A DNA stretch of 64,000 nucleotides from an uncultured Rhodospirillales bacterium (GTDB lineage: Bacteria > Pseudomonadota > Alphaproteobacteria > ATCC43930 > CGMCC-115725): assembly GCA_903828515.1 (NCBI GenBank), contig CAIKMD010000002.1, positions 372,001-436,000 on the forward strand, read 5' to 3'. Below are positions 18,865 to 29,051 of the stretch, piece after piece. Every line of letters begins with the position of its first letter. Position 1 is the stretch's first letter. The notes under the pieces were generated by a model that saw only the letters and a list, made by a program, of their open reading frames with translations, was not told where the DNA came from and ran no database searches. The position numbers were made by a program, and so were the translations under genes.

Positions 18865-19647
18865 ATGGCGGCGCATATTCCAGGACCGCTTTATTTCGAG
18901 CAGATCGGCGCCACCGGCACGCCGATGCTGTTTCTCCATTCGACCCCCGACGACCACCGGCTTTGGATGTTCCAGACCGCGCATTTCTCGGCGTGGTATC
19001 GCACCCTCGCCATCGACCTCGCCGGCTACGGCCGCTCGCCCGCCGTGCAGGACGGGGTGACGATGGAGGATCAGGCGGCGGCGTGCTGGGAGATCGTCGA
19101 CCGTTTCACGGACGGCGGCATCATCATTCACGGCAATTCGATGGGCAGCAGCGTGACGATGCGCATGGTCATGCAGCATCCCGATCGCATCAAGGCGCTG
19201 ATCCTGTCCGGCACCGGACAGACCCGCGACGTTACCGTCTTTCACAAATGGGTCGAGCGTTACACCAAGGAAGGCGTCGGCCTGCGGCACACGCAGGTGC
19301 TGGATCACTTCGCGCCGGCATCGCTGGAAAATCCGTTGGTCCAGCATTACGCGCGGATGGTGGTGGCGCTCAACAACGAGGGTACGCTCGCTAGCATCAT
19401 CGCGATGAACAAGGCGAATGCCAGCCGCCCGTCCGAGGAATTCTATCGTTCGATCAAGATCCCGACCTGCATCATCATGGGCAAGGAGGATCGCAGCTAT
19501 GAGTCGTCCTTCAGCCTGCAGAAGCTGATCGCCAACAGCGAACACAAGACCATTCCGGGTGTCGCCCACGCGCCGATGATGGAAGCGCCCTGGGACTATG
19601 ACCGGCTCGCGATCGAATTTCTCGACAAGCACGGGCTCTTTCCATGA
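18865..19647 (+). CDS. Alpha/beta hydrolase, copy 1 of hydrolase-Rieske module
   Basis: 260-residue alpha/beta-hydrolase. Visible: the oxyanion region LFLHSTPDDHRLWMFQTAHF, DLAGYGRSP after strand 4, the nucleophile elbow HGNSMGSS (Ser), an acid candidate in IIMGKEDRSYES, and the catalytic His in GVAHAPMMEAPW. Hydrolases of this type cleave esters or C-C bonds of ring-fission products. ATG 18865 has GAGGAAGCC before it; an in-frame TTG at 18793 is less likely. Its stop overlaps the Rieske gene start (ATGA), so the two are translationally coupled. A paralogue (45544-46335) has the same partner, with MFQTAHFS and IPGPLY shared. Confidence 0.88.
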   Translation: MAAHIPGPLYFEQIGATGTPMLFLHSTPDDHRLWMFQTAHFSAWYRTLAIDLAGYGRSPAVQDGVTMEDQAAACWEIVDRFTDGGIIIHGNSMGSSVTMRMVMQHPDRIKALILSGTGQTRDVTVFHKWVERYTKEGVGLRHTQVLDHFAPASLENPLVQHYARMVVALNNEGTLASIIAMNKANASRPSEEFYRSIKIPTCIIMGKEDRSYESSFSLQKLIANSEHKTIPGVAHAPMMEAPWDYDRLAIEFLDKHGLFP

Positions 19648-20933
19648 GGCGCGACGAACACGAATTGCTGTCGGCGACCTCGGCGGGAACGCCGATGGGT
19701 GATTTTCTGCGCCGTTATTGGACGCCCGTGGTGCTCTCGACCGAGATCGAGGCTGACGGTGCGCCGGTTCGCGTGCGGATCATGGGCGAGGACCTGGTCG
19801 CCTGGCGCGACACGAGCGGGCGACCCGGACTCTTCGGCGAGTTCTGTTCGCATCGTGGCGCATCGCTCTATTTCGCCAAGAACGCGGATTGCGGATTGCG
19901 TTGCTGGTATCACGGCTGGAAATACGACGTCGACGGCAATTGCATCGATCAGCCCAACGAGCCGCCGCAAACCCGATTCAATGACAAGGTGAAACAGAAG
20001 GCCTATCCCTGCGTCGAAAGCGCCGGCGCGATCTGGGCCTATATGGGGCCGCCCGACAAGAAGCCGGCATTCCCCGAACTCGAATGGACGCTGGTGCCCG
20101 AGGCGAACGTCCATGCCAGCAAGCGGTTCCAGGAATGCCATTGGCTGCAGGGTCTCGAAGGCGATCTTGATTCGTCCCATCTGAGCTTTCTCCATGGCAT
20201 GGAGGCGTTGTCGAATTCGCCGCGCCACCAGGGCGCGATGGGCACGTCGCGCTTCTGGATCGCCGGCGACACGACGCCGAAGATGGAAGTCGTGCAACTG
20301 CCCGCCGGCATTTTGCAGGCCGCGCGGCGCGAAGCGGATGAAAAGAATCACTATTACCGCATCGGCCAATGGTTTTTTCCGTTCTTCACCACCATTCCCG
20401 GCCACCCGGGCGATACGCCGTTCGGCGGTCATGCCTGGGTGCCGGTCGACGACGAGAATGTCTGGGCTTTTGCCTTCTCGTGGCACCCGAAGCGTGCGTT
20501 GAAAGACGACGAACTCGATTTCATGCATAAGGGCCTCAGCATGCATTCGCTGATGCAGCCGGGAAGCTGGGTCCCGGCGCATAACAAGACGAATGGTTAT
20601 GCCGCGCCCGGTTCGCCGCCGACCAAGCAGCCCTGGCAGCGCATTAAGCTGTTCCAGGATCAGGACGTCGCGGTTACCGAGAGTATCGGCGCGCGTTACG
20701 ACCGCACCAAGGAATCGTTATGCAGCACCGATCTCGCCATTCTTCAGATGCGCCGCCGCCTGATGGCCGCGGCGCGCGCGATGCAGGAAGGCGAGGACCC
20801 GCCGGGCGGCAATCCCAAGGATTACCGCAAACGACCTTATTCATGCCTTCTGCCCCGCGACTGTCCATCCTGGACCGAGGCGGTGGCCGAGGCGATCGAC
20901 GCACGCCCGGAAACCTGGCGTCCGTCTATTTAG
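19644..20933 (+). CDS. Rieske non-heme iron oxygenase, copy 1
   Basis: 429-residue oxygenase subunit resembling phthalate 4,5-dioxygenase and vanillate O-demethylase type alpha subunits. The Rieske cluster ligands are CSH (in FCSHRGASLYF) and, 16 residues on, CWYH, which binds [2Fe-2S]. The mononuclear iron site is GDLDSSHLSFLHG, giving D-x2-H-x4-H. The N-terminal HELLSATSAGTPMGDFLRRY and the C-terminal ring of charged residues are shared with the second copy at 44256-45533. No dedicated reductase or ferredoxin gene is adjacent, so electrons must come from a partner elsewhere. Operon: hydrolase - this gene - binding protein - UbiD-type decarboxylase. Substrate: probably an aromatic carboxylate or aryl ether (inference). 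Confidence 0.9.
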   Translation: MRRDEHELLSATSAGTPMGDFLRRYWTPVVLSTEIEADGAPVRVRIMGEDLVAWRDTSGRPGLFGEFCSHRGASLYFAKNADCGLRCWYHGWKYDVDGNCIDQPNEPPQTRFNDKVKQKAYPCVESAGAIWAYMGPPDKKPAFPELEWTLVPEANVHASKRFQECHWLQGLEGDLDSSHLSFLHGMEALSNSPRHQGAMGTSRFWIAGDTTPKMEVVQLPAGILQAARREADEKNHYYRIGQWFFPFFTTIPGHPGDTPFGGHAWVPVDDENVWAFAFSWHPKRALKDDELDFMHKGLSMHSLMQPGSWVPAHNKTNGYAAPGSPPTKQPWQRIKLFQDQDVAVTESIGARYDRTKESLCSTDLAILQMRRRLMAAARAMQEGEDPPGGNPKDYRKRPYSCLLPRDCPSWTEAVAEAIDARPETWRPSI

Positions 20934-20943
20934 ACAAGGAAAG

Positions 20944-21951
20944 ATGACAATGCGTATGAAGCACGCGACGCTGGCCGTCGCGATGATGGCCCTGGCAACC
21001 GGCGCCGCGCGCGCCGAGCCCCTGACGATCAAGGTTGGGTGGGTGACGATCGCGGCCAGCTCGGTGCCGCTCTCGCTCGAGAAGAAGGAAATTCTCGTCA
21101 ATTACGGCAAGACTTATGTGATCGAGCCGATCCGTATGGCAAGCACCGCGGCGATGATTACCGCGCTCGCGACCGGCGACGTCAATGTCGGCACATTGGC
21201 CTATTCCTCCCTCGCTTTCGCGATCCTCAACGCCAAGATGGAAGACGTTCGCATCGTCATGGATACCAACCAGGATGGCGTCGGCACGCATTCGACCGGT
21301 GCGTTCATGGTGCTGAAGGACGGACCGATCAAGAAGGTCGAGGATTTGAAGGGCAAGGTGATCGCCTCGCTGACGCTGGGCTCGGCGGTCGACGTGGCGA
21401 TGCGCGGGATGCTTCGCAAACACGGTGTCGATGACAAGAAGGACGTGACCTTCGTCGAGGCGCAATTTCCCAACATGAAATCGATGCTGTTGCAGCACAA
21501 GGCGGATCTGATCGCCGAAAACCGGCCCTGGATCGACGATCCGGAATTGCAGGACAAGGCAAAGACGCTGTTCACGCAAAAGGAAGCCACCGGCGTGACT
21601 CAGCTTTTGATCTGGGCGTCGCGCGCGGGTTACATCAAGGAGCATCGCGCCGCGCTGGTCGATTTTCTCACCGATGCGCTGCGCTGGACGCGCTGGGAGT
21701 TCGAGCCGAAAAACCATGCCGAGATCGTCGACATCGCCGCCAGAGTGTCGAAGCAACCGCGGGAGTCGTTCGATTCCTACCTCTATACCGACAAGGACCT
21801 CTACAAGGACCCGAATGGTCTGCCGAACCTCGAAGCGCTGCAATCCAACATCGACCTGGAGAAAGAGCTCGGTTTCATCGACAAGACCATCGTGATCAAG
21901 AACTACGCCGATCTCAGCATGATCAAAGAGGCAGCGGAGCGGCTGAAATAA
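20944..21951 (+). CDS. NMT1/SsuA-type periplasmic binding protein
   Basis: 335 residues with signal peptide (MRMKHATLAVAMMALATGAA, cleavage near ARA-EPL). The mature part has the type II binding fold of ABC taurine/nitrate/thiamine-precursor binding proteins: LTIKVGWVTIAASSVPLSLE, ITALATGDVNVGTLAYSSLA, GPIKKVEDLKGKVIASLTLG and MLLQHKADLIAENRPW. GGAAAG precedes ATG 20944. It lies 10 bp after the Rieske gene and 1 bp before the UbiD gene, so its ligand is likely the substrate of that pathway. No ATP-binding or membrane subunit gene is present. Confidence 0.87.
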   Translation: MTMRMKHATLAVAMMALATGAARAEPLTIKVGWVTIAASSVPLSLEKKEILVNYGKTYVIEPIRMASTAAMITALATGDVNVGTLAYSSLAFAILNAKMEDVRIVMDTNQDGVGTHSTGAFMVLKDGPIKKVEDLKGKVIASLTLGSAVDVAMRGMLRKHGVDDKKDVTFVEAQFPNMKSMLLQHKADLIAENRPWIDDPELQDKAKTLFTQKEATGVTQLLIWASRAGYIKEHRAALVDFLTDALRWTRWEFEPKNHAEIVDIAARVSKQPRESFDSYLYTDKDLYKDPNGLPNLEALQSNIDLEKELGFIDKTIVIKNYADLSMIKEAAERLK

Positions 21952-21952
21952 C

Positions 21953-23410
21953 ATGACCGAAAAACCCGCTTATGACGGTCTGCGCTCGTTCCTGACCGAG
22001 GCCGAGAAGTTCGGCGAGATCAAGACGATCACCGGGGCCGACTGGAACCTCGAGATCGGCGCGCTGAGCGAGACGGTTGCCGAGAAAATCACCGAACCGC
22101 CGGCGCTGCTGTTCGACGAGATCAAGGGCTATCCCAAGGGATTTCGCATCCTGAGCCTGCCGACCGCGTCGCGCCGGCGCATGGCCATCGCGCTGGGCCT
22201 GCCGCCGGACACGCCGCGCATCGAACTGCTGCGTCACACGCTGAAGCGTATCCATGGCGCGCCGAGCACGCCGCCGCGCGTCGTGCCGGATGGGCCGGTG
22301 ATGCAGAACCGTATGCGCGACAACGAGGTCGATCTGCTGAAGTTTCCGGCCTTGTTCGGTCATCGTCGCGACGGCGGTCGGTATATCGGCACCGGCAGCT
22401 GTGTGATCACCAAGGATCCCGAAACCGGCTTTGTCAATTCGGGGACCTATCGGCTACAGGTGCACGAGCGCAATCTTCTCGGCCTGTGGAACAATCCCGG
22501 TGCCCAGGCGCGGATCATCGCCGAGAAATACTGGAAACAGGGCAAAGCCTGTCCGATCGCCGCCACGGTCGGCGGCGACTTCCTCGTCTTCATGCTCTCG
22601 TACATGAAGTTTCCTTACGGCGTCTCCGAACTCGACAAGGCCGGCGGGTTGTTGGGTCATCCGCTCGATGTGGTCACGGGTCCGGTCACCGGCCTGCCGA
22701 TCCCGGCGCATGCCGAGATCGCGATCGAAGGCGAAGTGCCGCCGCCGAGCGAGGAGGCGCGCGACGAAGGGCCGTTCGGCGAATACACCGGCTATTACTC
22801 GGGCGGCACGCTCGGCACCGGCCATGCCGAGCCGGTCATTCGGGTCAAGGCGATCTACTATCGCAACAATCCGATCATCCTCAACATGTCGCCGCAATGG
22901 CCGGGCGCGCCGCATCACTCGGTGCGTTTCGAAGCCGGCGGGCTATGGGATCAACTCGAAAGCGCCGGCGTGCCCGGCGTCACCGGAGTCTATATCCATC
23001 TTTCGGGTCTCGTGGCGGTATCGATCCAGCAGCGCTATCCCGGTCACGCGCGCCAGGTCGGCAGCGCGGTGCTGGGCGCGGCGTCTTCCGCCGGCAGCCG
23101 GTATGTCGTCATTGTCGATGACGATATCGACGCGACCAATCTCAACGAGGTGCTGTGGGCGATGACGACGCGGTCATTGCCGGCCGAGGATATCCAGGTT
23201 GCGGAAGGGACACGCACCAACGCGCTCGATGCGCGCTTGCCGCCGGAGAAGAAAGCATCCGGCGATTGGACCTCGTCGCGCGCGATCATCTATGCCGTGC
23301 GGCCGTGGCACTGGCGGAACAAGTTCCCGATGGTCAACCGCATCGATCCCGACCAGCGCGAGGCGATGATCGCGAAGTACCGCGATCAGTTGCCCTTTCC
23401 CCGGGACTAG
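21953..23410 (+). CDS. UbiD-family prenylated-FMN decarboxylase
   Basis: 485-residue (de)carboxylase using prenylated FMN and Mn. UbiD-family landmarks: LRSFLTEAEKFGEIKTI at the start, MQNRMRDNEVDLLKFPALFG, RDGGRYIGTGSCVITKDPETGFVN-like region (about residues 139-160), the active-site loop with EGEVPPPSEEARDEGPFGEY (the conserved E-x-x-x-R-x-E-G-P-F-G-E), and VDDDIDATNLNEVLWA. Members decarboxylate aromatic acids such as phenolic or heteroaromatic carboxylates; this need not be UbiD of quinone synthesis. It ends the hydrolase-Rieske-SBP operon, suggesting removal of a carboxyl group after ring hydroxylation. Its TAG shares the CTAG with the stop of the convergent kinase. Confidence 0.93.
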   Translation: MTEKPAYDGLRSFLTEAEKFGEIKTITGADWNLEIGALSETVAEKITEPPALLFDEIKGYPKGFRILSLPTASRRRMAIALGLPPDTPRIELLRHTLKRIHGAPSTPPRVVPDGPVMQNRMRDNEVDLLKFPALFGHRRDGGRYIGTGSCVITKDPETGFVNSGTYRLQVHERNLLGLWNNPGAQARIIAEKYWKQGKACPIAATVGGDFLVFMLSYMKFPYGVSELDKAGGLLGHPLDVVTGPVTGLPIPAHAEIAIEGEVPPPSEEARDEGPFGEYTGYYSGGTLGTGHAEPVIRVKAIYYRNNPIILNMSPQWPGAPHHSVRFEAGGLWDQLESAGVPGVTGVYIHLSGLVAVSIQQRYPGHARQVGSAVLGAASSAGSRYVVIVDDDIDATNLNEVLWAMTTRSLPAEDIQVAEGTRTNALDARLPPEKKASGDWTSSRAIIYAVRPWHWRNKFPMVNRIDPDQREAMIAKYRDQLPFPRD

Positions 23411-26265
23411 GCCGCCGACTGATAGCGCTTGAGCGCGCGCAGAGCCGTCGCCGCGACGTCGGGGAAGGCCGCGGAGAGCGAGCGGCAGCCGGCCTCGTCC
23501 TTGGTCTTGCATCGACGTTCGATCTCCTGGGCGAGCGCGCACAGGCGGTTGGCGCCGACATGCCCGGCGATGCTGACGACGTCGTGTGCTTCCTTCGCGG
23601 CATCGGTCCAGCGATTCTGCGCCAGCGAGATTTCCAAGCGCTGCAGCAGCGCGTCCAGGCTTTCGGCGAATATACCGACCGTGTGGCTGAACTTGGCTCG
23701 GTCCATCTGTTCTTTGAGTTCGTCGAGCGGCGCCGGATCGAACTCCGTCGCCGACGAATTTGAATTGGCCGGCGTGTCGATATCAAGGACGGGAGTCGCG
23801 TTCGTGGCGCGATCGAGCGCGGCGATCAACTCGGATGTCTTGAACGGCTTCGACACATAGTCGTTCATGCCCGCGGCGAGATATTCGTCGCGTTTGCCGA
23901 CATCGGCGTTGGCGGTCATCGCGATGATGGGAATGCCGCCGCGCGGTTCGGGCAGCGCGCGAATGAGTGCTGTCGCTTCGATGCCATCCATGTCGGCCAT
24001 CTGGATGTCCATCAGAACGACGTCGTAATTTTCGCCTTCGACCGCGGCCACGGCTTTGCGCCCGCTATCGACGACGTCGACGGCGTGTCCGGCTTTTTCC
24101 AGATGCAGGCGCGCCACTTGCTGGTTGACGGCGTTGTCTTCGACGAGGAGAACACGCAGGCGCCGCCGTGCCGTGATCGGTTCGAGCACGACTTGGGGCG
24201 GCAGAAAATCGATCATGGATGCGGCGCGCGCGAGCCGGAGCTCGAACCAGAACCGGCTGCCGACGCCCAGCTTGCTGGCGACCTGGATCGTTCCGCCCAT
24301 CAGCTCGACGAACTGCTTGGAGATCGCGAGGCCAAGGCCGGTGCCGCCGAAGCGTCGCGTGATCGAGCCGTCGGCTTGCGAGAATTTCTGAAACAATCGC
24401 GGCAATGCCTGTTCGGAAATCCCCACGCCGGTATCGCTGACTTCGAAGCGGAGAACCGGCGTGGCGTCGTTTTGACCGGAGGCGGAGACGTCGACGTGAA
24501 CGCTGCCGACGGTGGTGAATTTCGTGGCGTTGCCGACGAGATTGGTCAGGACCTGACGCAGCCGTGTCGGATCGCCGATGAAACAGCCGCGCGCCTCCGG
24601 ATGGATCGTCGCGGTCAATGCGATCCCTTTTTCCTGGGTGCGGGGCGTCAGCAGGGATATCACTTTGTCGACGACCGCCGGTACGTCGAAGGGTATGTCT
24701 TCGACCTGCACCTTGCCCGATTCGAGTTTCGAGACGTCGAGCAGATCGTTGATGAGATGCAGCAAGGTCTCGCCGCATTCGTGAATGGTCTGGGTGAAGT
24801 AGTTCTGTTCGGGGTTCAGCTTGGTGCCGAGCAGTAATTGACTCATGCCGATGATGCCGTTCATCGGGGTGCGAATTTCGTGGCTCACATTGGCTAGGAA
24901 CTCGGTCTTCATCTGGTTCGCGGTATCGGCCTGCGCTTTTGCCGCGCGCAATGCTTCTTCGCTGCGTATCCGGGCCGTCACATCGCGGGCATTGACCACC
25001 GCTTCCGGCGCGCCGGTTTTTTCATTGAGGACTTTCGTCCAGCTCGCCTCGACCCAGATATATTGGCCGTCCTTGCGTCGCGCGCGATAGGTGACCAGGG
25101 CGTGGTCGGTGGTCCGGAGCCGGCGCTGTGCGGTTCGAACCAGTTCGATGTCGTCGGAATGGACAATCGATTCGACTTTGCCGCCCAGGAGTTCCTCGGG
25201 TTCGTAGCCGTAAAGGTGCCGACTCCCAGGTGACACATAGAGCCGCGTATCGTCGTCGATGCTCGACAGGACGATGAGGTCGGACGAGTGATCGGCGAGC
25301 AGGCGATAGCGCCGCTCGGCGTCGCCGCGCCGTTTCAGTTCGCCGATCAGAACCCAGGTGAGGGTGATCAGGGCGACGATCATGGCGGAGACGATGCCGC
25401 TGGTGATGACGGCTTTGCGGTACCAATCGGCGAGCACCGTCGTCTTCGCCACCGTGACATTGATCAGCAGCGGAAGATTGCCGACTTGCCGATAGACGAA
25501 AAGGAGCGGAATGTCGCTCAATCGCCCGTTGGCTTCGAAATGATCGCGCGGGAAATTGCGAAAATGGTCGAGAGCCGGTTCGTTATCGATCAGCCGCCCG
25601 ATCGACGCGTCGTCGTATGGCGTGCGGGCGAGGACCGTTCCGTCGGTTCGGAACATCGTAATCGCGCCGCCGGCACCGAGATCGATGTTCGCGAGGGCCT
25701 GATTGAAATTCGTCAGTCGCAAGGTTCCGACGACGACGCCGGCGAAACGCCCGTCGGGATGTGTCAGCCGTCGGCTGAGGAACATGACCCACTGGCCGGT
25801 GAAATTCCCCTTGAGGGGCGCACTGAAGAAAAGACCGAGATTTGATTGGTCGCGCTGCGCGCTGAAGAAATCGCGATCCTTGTAGTCGGTTCCCAGCTTG
25901 ATCTGTGTGCTCGATGAAAGCGTGACTTTGCCGGCTTCGTCGATGACGACGATGCCGCCGAATTGCGGCGCGCGCGCGGATTGGTCGAACAGGATGGCGT
26001 CGCGGATTTGCGGCGTGAGGGTGGCGATCTCCGGCATGTCTAATCCGGCGATGACCGCTTTGAGCGAGAGGTCATAAGTCTCGATCGTCCGGCGTGCGTC
26101 GAGTTCGATCGTCGAGGCCAGGTTTTCGGATGACTGGTAGGCAGGCTCGAGCGACGTCTGCCGTGCATCGGCCAGCATCCACGCGGTCACGCCGATCACG
26201 CCCGCGATCACGGCGAACAAACCGGTGCCGACGATCGCTGTCTGGCCTTTGCTGAGGCGGTCCAC
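23407..26265 (-). CDS. Hybrid sensor histidine kinase with dCache, PAS, REC and HPt domains
   Basis: About 952 residues. Order: membrane span ([20 protein letters not shown]), extracytoplasmic dCache-like sensor of about 250 residues (with [17 protein letters not shown]), second span ([20 protein letters not shown]), PAS/PAC ([15 protein letters not shown]), HisKA with [17 protein letters not shown], HATPase with [15 protein letters not shown] and [13 protein letters not shown], a receiver ([12 protein letters not shown], phospho-Asp in [13 protein letters not shown], Lys in VSKPF), and a C-terminal HPt ([16 protein letters not shown]). The frame stays open to 26406, but that stretch is AT-rich and does not look coding; GTG 26265 (VDRLSKGQ) after CAGGG is preferred. 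A full phosphorelay in one chain; the output regulator is not adjacent. Confidence 0.9.
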   Translation of the reverse strand: MDRLSKGQTAIVGTGLFAVIAGVIGVTAWMLADARQTSLEPAYQSSENLASTIELDARRTIETYDLSLKAVIAGLDMPEIATLTPQIRDAILFDQSARAPQFGGIVVIDEAGKVTLSSSTQIKLGTDYKDRDFFSAQRDQSNLGLFFSAPLKGNFTGQWVMFLSRRLTHPDGRFAGVVVGTLRLTNFNQALANIDLGAGGAITMFRTDGTVLARTPYDDASIGRLIDNEPALDHFRNFPRDHFEANGRLSDIPLLFVYRQVGNLPLLINVTVAKTTVLADWYRKAVITSGIVSAMIVALITLTWVLIGELKRRGDAERRYRLLADHSSDLIVLSSIDDDTRLYVSPGSRHLYGYEPEELLGGKVESIVHSDDIELVRTAQRRLRTTDHALVTYRARRKDGQYIWVEASWTKVLNEKTGAPEAVVNARDVTARIRSEEALRAAKAQADTANQMKTEFLANVSHEIRTPMNGIIGMSQLLLGTKLNPEQNYFTQTIHECGETLLHLINDLLDVSKLESGKVQVEDIPFDVPAVVDKVISLLTPRTQEKGIALTATIHPEARGCFIGDPTRLRQVLTNLVGNATKFTTVGSVHVDVSASGQNDATPVLRFEVSDTGVGISEQALPRLFQKFSQADGSITRRFGGTGLGLAISKQFVELMGGTIQVASKLGVGSRFWFELRLARAASMIDFLPPQVVLEPITARRRLRVLLVEDNAVNQQVARLHLEKAGHAVDVVDSGRKAVAAVEGENYDVVLMDIQMADMDGIEATALIRALPEPRGGIPIIAMTANADVGKRDEYLAAGMNDYVSKPFKTSELIAALDRATNATPVLDIDTPANSNSSATEFDPAPLDELKEQMDRAKFSHTVGIFAESLDALLQRLEISLAQNRWTDAAKEAHDVVSIAGHVGANRLCALAQEIERRCKTKDEAGCRSLSAAFPDVAATALRALKRYQSAA

Positions 26266-26419
26266 GATGCCCTGACTGAATCCCGTTACAAAAAGGGAGC
26301 CTGCGGGCCAAATCTGCTGACCCACCGCCACTCTAAAGTGTGGGGTGTGGTCGTTAAATTTTTGTTGAAATTGGGTAAACGCGCGAGTGGAAAGGGGGCA
26401 ATACAAGTCTCGATTGTGA

Positions 26420-27295
26420 TCAGTTCGGCGCCGGCAGCCGCATCAGGGCCTGTCCCATGCGGATGATGGTTCCGCTCTCGACCCCGTCGCACAGCGTGAA
26501 GCCCTTGGGGGCGAAGACGATGATGGTCGAGCCGTGTTCGAACCAGCCCATTTCGTCGCCCTTCCGGAACGAGGCCCGGCAGGGTAGTTCGACCGCTCCC
26601 CGGTAATTCATGTTCAGCGCGACGTCGAGGAAGCGTAGCCGGATGCTGGCGACCAGGATGGCCGCGACCGGCACCAGGGTCACGACATGCCTCGATGAGG
26701 CGAGAGTCGTGCGGATGACGGCACGTTCGTTCTTGCAGAACAGTTTCTCGATCCGCTTGAGCGCGATCGGATTGACGTTCCAGGTATCGCCGGCGATGTA
26801 GGTGACATGGTCGACGGTGCAATCGTAAGCCGCGTGAAAGCGGTGATACATGCTCGCCGTCAGCCGCAAGGTGACGTAGTGGCCGTCGCGATAGAGCGCG
26901 ACGAGGCGGGGATCGGGCAGCAGGTCGTGCAAGGCGTAGGGAAATCCCTTGGCCTGGATCAATTGCTCGTCATGAATAGGCCCCGACGCGCCGACGATCG
27001 CGTCACACGGGCTCGTCAGCGTCAACGGATCGGACTCGACGGGCCGGGCTCCGGCTTTCAATTCACGCGTGAAACACGCGTGGAGGCTATCGAACCGCTG
27101 CGCTCGCGCCTCGCTCAAATCGAGATCGGCAAAGCGTCGCCAGATCGCGATCGAGAGCCGCGTCAGCAGCGGGCTTTCGATCTGACTGAACCACCCCATT
27201 ATTTGCGTCGCGAGTCGACGCGGGATCCGGTTGGAGAGCAGGAAGTTCAAATCTTCTGTCGGAAGAAATCGGGCGATAGCGGTTCGCATTGTCAT
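26420..27295 (-). CDS. psd: Phosphatidylserine decarboxylase
   Basis: Pyruvoyl enzyme making phosphatidylethanolamine from phosphatidylserine at the inner membrane. At 291 residues it has the length of the bacterial long form. RFFxRxLKxGARP-like FTRELKAGARPVE, YHRFHAAYDCTVDH (conserved His pair), KNERAVIRTT and the self-cleavage site EHGSTIIVFAPKG, where GST gives the pyruvoyl serine, support the call. The site reads HGST rather than the common LGST. Two possible ATGs (27295, 27289) lie at the start; the class III aminotransferase gene begins only 35 bp away on the other strand, so the two genes share a very short divergent control region. Confidence 0.93.
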   Translation of the reverse strand: MTMRTAIARFLPTEDLNFLLSNRIPRRLATQIMGWFSQIESPLLTRLSIAIWRRFADLDLSEARAQRFDSLHACFTRELKAGARPVESDPLTLTSPCDAIVGASGPIHDEQLIQAKGFPYALHDLLPDPRLVALYRDGHYVTLRLTASMYHRFHAAYDCTVDHVTYIAGDTWNVNPIALKRIEKLFCKNERAVIRTTLASSRHVVTLVPVAAILVASIRLRFLDVALNMNYRGAVELPCRASFRKGDEMGWFEHGSTIIVFAPKGFTLCDGVESGTIIRMGQALMRLPAPN

Positions 27296-27330
27296 ATCTC
27301 TGTAAAGATGATCGCGTAATAGCAGCAGTC

Positions 27331-28998
27331 ATGGAGACGGTTCTTCCGACGGCTGCGTTTTATGCGCTCGGTGCGTTCGTTCTGGCGGCGCCGACCGTGA
27401 TGCTGAAATCGCGGCTGCAATTGTCGAAGGCGAAGCATCCGTCGCTGACCGGCCACGCGCGGATGGCGCGCCGCATGGCGTCGTTGGTGCCGTTCTATGA
27501 ATACGATGAGTCCCGCTTCTTCGCGGCAGACAGCGCGCCGGATGCGATTGCCGCCGAACGCCGCGCTGATTTCGAGCGGCTCGCCGCGCTTCACCGGACG
27601 CGATACGCGCGGACGCTGGAATTGACCGCCGAGGTCACCGGCATGATCTCGGATCTGCAATTCACCGAAGCCTATCGCGTGCCGTTCCAGTTCAGCCGGG
27701 TCGTGCGCCGCCGCTTGCCGGTCGGTGCATTCTTCGAATCGTCGGCCGGCGTCCGGGCGACCGATCTCGACGGGAACGAATTCTACGACCTCACTGGGTC
27801 CTACGGCGTCAACCTCTTCGGCTACGATTTCTACAAAGGCTGCATCGAGCGCGGCGAGGAGCGGGTGCGGACCTTGGGTCCGCTTCTCGGTTTCTATCAT
27901 CCCGTGGTTGCCGATAATGTTCGCCGACTGACCCAGTTGTCGGGCATGGACGAAGTATCGTTCCACATGTCGGGCACCGAGGCGGTCATGCAGGCGGTGC
28001 GGCTGGCGCGCTACCACACGGGACGCTCGCATCTGGTGCGTTTCTGCGGCGCCTATCACGGTTGGTGGGGCGACGTTCAGCCGGGCCCCGGCAATCCGGT
28101 GCCGGCGCGCGAAACCTACACGCTCAAGGATATGTCGGAGGATTCGCTGCGCGTGTTGCGCCATCGCACCGATATCGCCTGCGTGCTGATCAATCCGCTG
28201 CAGGCGCTCCACCCGAACAGCGCGGCGCCCGCGGATTCGACCCTGGTCGACAGCACGCGATCGGCACATTTCGATCGCGTCGCTTATGCAAGATGGCTTC
28301 GCGCACTGCGCGATATCTGCACCGAGCGCGGCATCGTCCTGATCTTCGACGAGGTGTTCGTCGGCTTCCGCCTGGCGCCGGGCGGCGCGCAGGAGTATTT
28401 CGGCGTGCGCGCCGATATGGTCACTTACGGCAAGACCCTCGGCGGCGGCCTGCCGGTCGGCGCGGTGTGCGGTCGCGCGGCCTTCATGAAACGCTTCCGC
28501 GACGACAGGCCCGCCGATATCTGTTTCGCGCGCGGGACGTTCAATTCGCACCCCTATGTCATGGGCGCGATGAACGAGTTTTTGCGCGCGCTGGAACGAC
28601 CCACGACGGCGGCGCTTTACCGCGATCTCGACGCGCTCTGGAATCGACGCGCGGTCGAACTCAACAAGCGCCTGAGCGATGCCGGCCTGCCCGTGCAGGT
28701 CGCCAATCTCTCGTCGATCTGGATGATCTGTTACACGCGTCCGTCGGCCTATAACTGGATGTTCCAGTATTACCTGCGTGAGGCGGGGCTGGCGCTGAGC
28801 TGGGTCGGCACGGGCAGGCTGATCTTCAGCCTCAACTACACCGAAGCCGATTTTCAGGCCGTTGCCGATCGCTTCGTTGCCGCCACCGAGGCGATGCGCC
28901 GGGCGGGTTGGTGGTGGCACGATCCGCTCGCCACGAACAAAAAGATCAAACGCCGGATTTTGCGCGAGATGATCGCTCATCGATTGGGGCGGCGATAA
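27331..28998 (+). CDS. Membrane-anchored class III PLP aminotransferase-like enzyme
   Basis: 555 residues. Residues about 100-530 form a fold-type I class III aminotransferase resembling glutamate-1-semialdehyde aminomutase: DLDGNEFYDLTGSYGVNLFG, FHMSGTEAVMQAVRLAR, CGAYHGWWGD, the cofactor Asp in LIFDEVFVGFRLAPGG and the Schiff-base Lys in VTYGKTLGGGLPVGA. The first 100 residues are unusual: a hydrophobic segment (TAAFYALGAFVLAAPTVML) then a basic helix-rich part, suggesting an anchor on the inner membrane. ATG 27331 is chosen from the frame open to 27289. It is divergent from psd and near pmtA, so a lipid or lipid head-group amine as substrate is attractive but unproven. It is not a normal HemL, which lacks the anchor. 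Confidence 0.8.
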   Translation: METVLPTAAFYALGAFVLAAPTVMLKSRLQLSKAKHPSLTGHARMARRMASLVPFYEYDESRFFAADSAPDAIAAERRADFERLAALHRTRYARTLELTAEVTGMISDLQFTEAYRVPFQFSRVVRRRLPVGAFFESSAGVRATDLDGNEFYDLTGSYGVNLFGYDFYKGCIERGEERVRTLGPLLGFYHPVVADNVRRLTQLSGMDEVSFHMSGTEAVMQAVRLARYHTGRSHLVRFCGAYHGWWGDVQPGPGNPVPARETYTLKDMSEDSLRVLRHRTDIACVLINPLQALHPNSAAPADSTLVDSTRSAHFDRVAYARWLRALRDICTERGIVLIFDEVFVGFRLAPGGAQEYFGVRADMVTYGKTLGGGLPVGAVCGRAAFMKRFRDDRPADICFARGTFNSHPYVMGAMNEFLRALERPTTAALYRDLDALWNRRAVELNKRLSDAGLPVQVANLSSIWMICYTRPSAYNWMFQYYLREAGLALSWVGTGRLIFSLNYTEADFQAVADRFVAATEAMRRAGWWWHDPLATNKKIKRRILREMIAHRLGRR

Positions 28999-29051
28999 AG
29001 CACGACCAATTTCTTCTCCGTCGTGCCCGGCCATGACGATGAAGTAGGCGC

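Noticed and set aside
27331..28998. Annotation as hemL (glutamate-1-semialdehyde aminomutase)
   Set aside because: The 100-residue membrane-anchored N-terminus and the lipid-gene setting are unlike HemL; only the general class III fold is supported.
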